DNA of 64,000 bases from Effrenium voratum. Lineage: Eukaryota; Sar; Dinophyceae; Suessiales; Symbiodiniaceae. Below are positions 60,401 to 64,000 of this stretch, one piece after another. The first letter of the stretch is position 1, and each line of letters starts with the position of its first letter. The stretch lies in the NCBI GenBank assembly GCA_963377175.1, contig CAUJNA010001868.1, positions 473,380 to 537,379 on the forward strand, read 5' to 3'. Below the pieces are notes generated by a model. That model did not search any database, was not told where the DNA came from, and saw only the letters and a program-made list of their open reading frames with translations. The position numbers and the translations under genes are program-made.

Positions 60401-62930
60401 CGGAAACGGAGAAATAATTGTCTTAAAAAAAGGTAAGGCCCTTTTGGTCTTCCTGTATTGATGAAGAGCCATGGCCATGCCTTACTTAGATGCCTTTCGC
60501 TTCCGGTGGTTGTTCTTTGGGTGACATGTTCCTTTTGGTGGGGTGTCGAAAGGTGTCATGTGACAGCCCGGTGCCACGGACAACAGTGCATGGTTTGTGC
60601 AAGGTGGGTGTCGCATTGCATGGCTCCCTACTGCGTTTTGTTTTTGGTTTTTTGGTGGTACATACTGTGGATGGACGAAATCCATTTCGCACCACCTAAG
60701 AAATCCCGGAATGATTCGATTCCCCTGTAAATACCAACCAACACTGGTTTCCCATGGCTTCCAAGTGGTGCGAACGGATTTCGTCCATCCACAGAATGGA
60801 CAAGAAGTCCTGCACCTGTTGGATGAACCCCTATGAATACTGGCTCATCAACCGCCTAGCAACCGCTGGATTGGGTCCATGAGGTCCCATCCATAGACAA
60901 GCCTTTAAAAGGGCGCCCTGTCGGATGCTCCAGTCACACCTTCTGTTCTCAAGATAGGGGACCCCTTGCAGGATGGTTTGAAAGGGAAACCACAAGGACA
61001 CCACCTGGAAACATAATCCCCAATTTCCTAGCTGGTTCGACAGGCAGGGAATGAGAAATGGAAAGCCCCCAAGAGAAACCCATCCATCCATCCATCCATC
61101 CATCCTTCCTTCCTTCCTTCCTTCCTTCCTTCCTTCCTTCCTTCCTTCCTTCCACCCACCCACCCACCCACCCACCCACCCACCCACCCTTCCTTCCTTC
61201 CTTCCTTCCTTCCTTCCTTCCTTCCTTCCACCCACCCACCCACCCACCCACCCACCCACCCACCCACCCACCCTTCCTTCCTTCCTTCCTTCCTTCCACC
61301 CACCCACCCACCCACCCTTCCCTTCCCTTCCTTCCCTTCCCTTCCCTTCCTTCCCTTCCTTCCCTTCCTTCCCTTCCTTCCCTTCCTTCCCTTCCTTCCC
61401 TTCCTTCCCTTCCTTCCCTTCCTTCCCTTCCTTCCCTTCCTTTTCTTCCTTCCCTTCCTTCCCTTCCTTCCCTTCCTTCCCTTCTCTTCCCTTCCCTCCC
61501 CTTCCCCCCTTCCTTCTCCCTTCCTTCCCCCTTCCTTCCTTCCTTCCCTTCCCCCCTTCCTTCCCTTCCTTCCCTTCCTTCCCTTCCTTCCCTTCCTCCC
61601 CTTCCTTCTCTTCCTTCCCTTCCTTCCCTTCCTTCCCTTCCTTCTGTTCCTTCTCTTCCTTCCCTGCCTTCTCTTTTTTCCCTTCCTTCCTTCCTTCCCT
61701 TCCTTCTCTTCCTTCTCTTCCTTCCCTTCCCTCCCCTTCCTCCCCTTCCTTCTCTTCCTTCCCTTCCTTCCCTTCCCTTCCTTCCCTTCCTCCCCTTCCT
61801 TCTCTTCCTTCGCTTTCTTCACTTCCTTCCCTTCCTTCCCTTCCTTCCCTTCCTTCCCTTCCTTCTCTTTCTTCTCTTCCTTCCCTTCCCTCCCCTTCCT
61901 CCCCTTCCTTCTCTTTCTTCCCTTCCTTCCCTTCCTTCCCTTCCTCCCCTTCCTTCTCTTCCTTCCCTTATTTCCCTTCCTTCCCTTCCTTCCCTTCCTT
62001 CTCTTCCTTCCCTTCCTTCCCTTCCCTTCCTTCCCTTCCTTCCCTTCCTTCCCTTCCTTCTCTTCCTCCCCTTTCTTCCCTTCCCTCCCCTTCCTTCTCT
62101 TCCTTCGCTTTCTTCACTTCCTTCCCTTCCTTCCCTTCCTTCTCTTCCTTCCCTTCCTTCCCTTCCTTCTCTTCCTTCTCTTCCCTTCCTTCCCTTCCCT
62201 CCCCTTCCTTCTCTTCCTTCCCTTCCTTCTCTTCCTTCCCTTTCTTCCCTTCCTTCCCTTCCTTCCCTTCCTTCTCTTCCTTCCCTTCCTTCCCTTCCTT
62301 CCCTTGCTTCCCTTCCTTCTCGTCCTTCCCTTTCTTCCCTTCCCTCCCCCTCCCTTTCCTTTCCTTTCCTTTCCTTTCCTTTCCTTTCCTTCCCTTTCCT
62401 TCCCTTCCTTCCCTTCCCTTCCTTCCCTTCCTTCCCTTCCTTCCCTTCCTTCTCTTCCTTCCCTTCCTTCCCTTCCCTTCCTTCCCTTCCTTCCCTTCCT
62501 TCTCTTCCTTCCCTTTCTTCCCTTCCCTCCCCTTCCTCCCCTTCCTTCTCTTCCTTCCCTTCCTTCCCTTCCCTTCCTTCCCTTCCCTCCCCTTCCTTCT
62601 CTTCCCTTCCTTCTCTTCCTTCCCTTCCTTCCCTTGCTTCCCTTCCTTCTCGTCCTTCCCTTTCTTCCCTTCCCTTCCCTTCCCCTCCCTTCCCTTCCTT
62701 CCCTTCCTTCCCTTCCTCCCTTCCTCCCTTCCTCCCTTCCTCCCTTCCTCCCTTCCTCCCTTCCTCCCTTCCTCCCTTCCTTCCTTCCTTCCTTCCTTCC
62801 TCCCTTCCTTCCTATGGTTTCCTTTATCGGGACTCCCCCATCGGTTCATCCCCGGACCTCCCTTCCCCGGGCTCGCGCTGAGAGGAGCGGCCGCCTGGCG
62901 GAGCCCCTGGTGGCGCGGCTCATGCGCCAG
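51361..62930 (+). CDS. Gene model: Ser/Thr protein kinase, CDPK/CAMK-like (3' part outside window)
   Basis: Secure exons: 57114-57207, 58224-58303, 59153-59239, 59937-59984, 62883-62930, all in phase. They give subdomain I (ELGSGSFGVVNLV), II (RVIK lysine), III (MRREIQ, alpha-C Glu), IV (DLDHPNIVRLFEYGED), V (IHCLMEKLSGGDLDELLE) and VIa start (VARLMRQ). These match calcium-dependent-type kinases, which phosphorylate Ser/Thr using ATP. HRD, DFG and any EF-hands would follow beyond 64000, so activity and calcium control cannot be judged. Upstream exons at 51361, 52101, 53935, 54723 and possibly 55566 may form an N-terminal extension (partly phase-consistent) or a separate gene. Confidence 0.75.
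51716..51836 (+). mobile_element. Family 2 element, copy 6
   Basis: CTTGGTGGCTCCCAGCCATC ... GATCTGAGGGCAGTCCC; inside the following intron. Confidence 0.82.
52101..52201 (+). CDS. Exon, Cys-containing, unidentified
   Basis: Acceptor CCAAACAG, donor GTGGGA. Encodes RPYSPRSILYANARPMECGC then CALHSLLKAHPEL. Two frames are open; this one has better bias. Confidence 0.5.
52495..53205. repeat. Degenerate ~100-bp repeat, tandem with an inverted copy
   Basis: Units with GACAGAAGTGACAGAATTCT, GCCGCTCCAAG and GAGAAACGCAAA recur at about 52757, 52863, 52958, 53070 and 53140. A reverse-complement unit lies at 52500-52590. Spurious frames result on both strands. Confidence 0.85.
53582..53732. repeat. 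CCACTTAGCC short tandem repeat
   Basis: Six units at 53582-53632 and two more at 53708-53728. Confidence 0.9.
53935..54014 (+). CDS. Exon, unidentified
   Basis: Acceptor GCTGCCCAG, donor GTACGA. Encodes FEIWFGGGHKPISFSTGPEP then RPRIFR with almost every codon ending in G or C. Leaves 1 nt, fitting 54723. Confidence 0.7.
54552..54677. mobile_element. Family 1 MITE, copy 7
   Basis: TACTGTGGATGGACGAAATC ... GGATTTCGTCCACAGTA; right end lacks the 4-bp CATC. Confidence 0.88.
54723..54813 (+). CDS. Exon, unidentified (helical, Gln-rich)
   Basis: Encodes QSQTSWSDKQMQAQRQVAHV then LEANGLLPS, acceptor CTTTGGAG, GC donor. Joins 54014 in phase as a split Asp codon. Confidence 0.55.
55566..55676 (+). 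CDS. Possible exon, frame uncertain
   Basis: G/C-rich block after GGCTTTCAG, open in three frames. The 1-nt-phase frame, which fits 54813, gives a Gly/Ser/Pro-rich disordered sequence. Low confidence. Confidence 0.3.
55677..55784 (+). mobile_element. Family 3 element, copy 5
   Basis: AGGTCCCCCATCGCGCCCTT ... CTCTCTACTGGAGGGCCTA. Confidence 0.78.
55795..55935. repeat. ~54-bp tandem repeat, about 2.5 units
   Basis: GAAAGCCCATGTCCCAAACC ... GGTTTTGCTT(T/C)CAGACACTTTTG repeats. Confidence 0.9.
55936..57113. other. Intron, no exon confidently recognised
   Basis: A 179-codon + frame at 56311-56850 ends in protein-like PQVASFVEAEYGGVLASKLP but codon bias is weak. GCTGGTTCGACAGGCAGGGA at 56981-57000 recurs at 61031. 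Confidence 0.4.
57114..57207 (+). CDS. Kinase exon: Gly-rich ATP loop
   Basis: Acceptor GTTGTCACCAG, donor ACAG|GTCCGG. Encodes VPVARRLGYEVIKELGSGSF then GVVNLVRERAT; GxGxFGxV is the ATP-binding P-loop of protein kinases. Confidence 0.85.
58224..58303 (+). CDS. Kinase exon: catalytic Lys and alpha-C Glu
   Basis: Acceptor CGCGCGAG. Encodes LQRVIKTVDTSKLSQRLLDS then MRREIQ. Lys codon 58241-58243, Glu codon 58295-58297. GC donor (CAG|GCGGCT); CAGG occurs at both intron borders. Confidence 0.82.
59153..59239 (+). CDS. Kinase exon: HPN segment
   Basis: Encodes VLQDLDHPNIVRLFEYGEDG then IHQKIHCLM; acceptor GCCGGCAG, GC donor (ATG|GCACCT). A GT at 59211 would shorten it, but then the beta-5 strand residues would be lost. 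Confidence 0.85.
59530..59760. repeat. AT-, CA- and CT-rich simple sequence
   Basis: ATATATAT, ACACAC and TCTCTCTC runs in the kinase intron. Confidence 0.9.
59937..59984 (+). CDS. Kinase exon: hinge and alpha-D
   Basis: EKLSGGDLDELLERSE, acceptor ACGGCCCAG, donor GAG|GTGAAC, phase 0 both sides. Confidence 0.8.
60249..60416. repeat. (GAA/GAG)n purine tract
   Basis: Imperfect GAAGAA/AGGAAG sequence giving artefactual Lys/Glu frames. Confidence 0.93.
60663..60795. mobile_element. Family 1 MITE, copy 8
   Basis: TACTGTGGATGGACGAAATC ... GGATTTCGTCCATCCACAGA. Right flank 60795-60890 matches 28270-28361 inverted. Confidence 0.88.
60796..60890 (+). repeat. Flank segment shared (inverted) with 28.3 kb
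   Basis: TGGACAAGAAGTCC...CTATGAATACTGGCTCATCA; see 28270-28361. Confidence 0.8.
61078..62812. repeat. 1.7-kb polypyrimidine array (TTCC/TTCCC/CCCA)
   Basis: (CATC)n, (TTCC)n and (CCCA)n blocks, then over 1.4 kb of CTTCC-CTTCC 5- and 10-bp units, all pyrimidine on the + strand. A 680-codon + frame and long - frames across it are artefacts. It lies within the kinase intron 59985-62882. Confidence 0.98.
62883..62930 (+). CDS. Kinase exon: alpha-E start
   Basis: RSGRLAEPLVARLMRQ, acceptor GCGCTGAG, GC donor (CAG|GCGCGG) like the exon at 58303. Matches the E..AA.lmrQ segment before the catalytic loop. Confidence 0.72.
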
Positions 62931-64000
62931 GCGCGGCTGCGGATTGCTCTTCGGCTCTTCCCCAAAGGGCGCTTTTAAACCGGGGGTGTTGGGGTGTTTT
63001 GCCCGGGCTCGGGTTTTTGGGTTCGCCTTTGGTTTTGGTTTGGTTTTGGTGTGGCTTTTAGGCGGATTTGGTTTTTGGTTTCTGTTTGCGTAAACCCTGG
63101 CTGCCCTTGAGAAAAAAAACAGCACGCAAGGGGAGTGTTGAAACGGTGGGACCGGGTGAAACTTCAATGAAACAAGGGGGTAAACGCCCCACCTGCAGTT
63201 TGGGGGGGGGGCATGTGTGATAGTGGTCGTGGTCTACGATATGATTTTCCAAAATGAGCGAAAGCCATGATGTAGGTCCTTTGCTTGAATATGCCTCGTT
63301 TCGGGTTTTGAACTTATCGTGAAACTTTTTCTATATAGATATATGTATATGTACACATGTATAGATAAGAATATAGAGATTTGAGAGTTGACAAAAAGTT
63401 CTAAACGTTTCTTTCTTTCTTTTTCCTTTTTTTTTTTTTGGGGGGGGGGGGGGGGGGGCGGGCGGGCGATCCTGCCTCATTTCGCGGCACGAGATGGGGT
63501 TTAGATGGAATGGGGTTTGGGTTTTCGGTTTTGGGTATACAGCCATTATGCACACATCATGTACGCATTGTACTTCGCCTTAAACTCCATTCAGCATGGC
63601 TAGCTGACTGGGGTTTTGGGCGGCGACTTTTTAGCAGGGAGGACCGTGTTCCACTGGTTGAGTTCACTGCAAAACTCTGGAATGCTGAAAGTCGACTCAG
63701 TTTCTGACAGATGCTTTGGGCAAGAGGTTTGTATCGTCGTGAATCCGAAAGCTGGCAATCCAATGCTTGGATTTCCTCCACCTGGAGGTGATCTTGCTTA
63801 GGTGCTTGACAAGGTGTTGCACCCATCCGCCAAGTGCGACATTTGTTTCTAGAGATTCGGGAGCGAACACGGCTGAAGGCTACCTTCCCCACGTTAGCAC
63901 TTTGGAGAGGGCAACCTTCTTGTGTATTTATACAGACTCCTTCAGACCATGGAAACTCCCAGAAGGCCACTGTAAGTTTCGAGTCAAGTCCAAAAGGGGA
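62931..64000. other. Kinase intron, no further exon seen
   Basis: Contains a T-run plus 19-G run (63430-63459) and AT runs. No HRDLKPEN-like sequence in any frame, so the next kinase exon lies beyond the window. Confidence 0.6.

Noticed and set aside
60126..60461. Lys/Glu-rich 111-codon frame resembling a nuclear protein
   Set aside because: Translation of an imperfect GAA/GAG tract lying within the kinase intron.
61051..63093. 680-codon + frame and up to 399-codon - frames
   Set aside because: They are translations of the pyrimidine array (only Pro/Ser/Phe/Leu or Lys/Glu/Gly/Arg) and have no domain; only the short 62883-62930 part in one frame is an exon.
1..64000. CRISPR arrays, tRNA, rRNA or bacterial operons
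   Set aside because: Repeats are irregular or lack spacers of constant size, no cloverleaf or rRNA words were noticed, and coding signal comes in short spliced pieces rather than full-length frames.

Overview
This window reads as nuclear DNA of a dinoflagellate, most like the Suessiales (Symbiodiniaceae, Polarella, Effrenium), though the genus cannot be fixed from sequence alone. The reasons are as follows. Short exons rich in G/C at third codon positions sit in a sea of introns and repeats. Every convincing exon is on the + strand, as in dinoflagellate one-way gene clusters. Inferred introns use GT, GC and apparently GA donors with AG acceptors and often carry short direct repeats at the junctions. 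There are many small terminal-inverted-repeat elements, degenerate TTTAGGG-type words, and a near match to the dinoflagellate spliced leader. I see no rRNA, tRNA, CRISPR array, phage or bacterial operon structure. Almost all long open frames in the window are low-complexity artefacts and are not annotated.

Layout. 0-8 kb: two probable exons of an unidentified gene (1.9 and 2.5 kb), an 11-bp minisatellite and a duplicated segment containing the spliced-leader-like sequence. 8.4-13.8 kb: a gene for an RS-rich J-domain (DnaJ-like) protein; its last four exons join in phase and end at a TAG at 13831. 15.8-30.2 kb: a LicD/Fukutin-family gene in at least 13 tiny exons; the family signature (a GTLLG motif, then RH...PWD.DAD) is split across an intron. 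32.7-51.1 kb: a long unidentified gene, or several, with a hydrophobic segment, a 9-residue repeat coiled coil, Pro/Ala-rich linkers and a stop at 51101. 51.4 kb to the right edge: a Ser/Thr protein kinase gene of CDPK/CAMK type. Its exons give the Gly-rich loop, the VAIK-type lysine, the alpha-C glutamate, an HPNIV motif and the following segment; the catalytic loop lies beyond the window.

The introns hold several recurrent families of short elements. Family 1 (TACTGTGGATGG ends, eight copies) occurs in both orientations. Families 2 and 3 (eleven copies together) all lie in the same orientation as the genes. With the direct repeats at several splice junctions, this suggests introner-like elements, meaning transposons that become introns. 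I regard this as the most interesting feature of the window. Exon borders were placed by eye from AG/GT-GC-GA signals, open frame, codon bias and phase matching. There is no transcript evidence, so borders are approximate and gene joins are inference.
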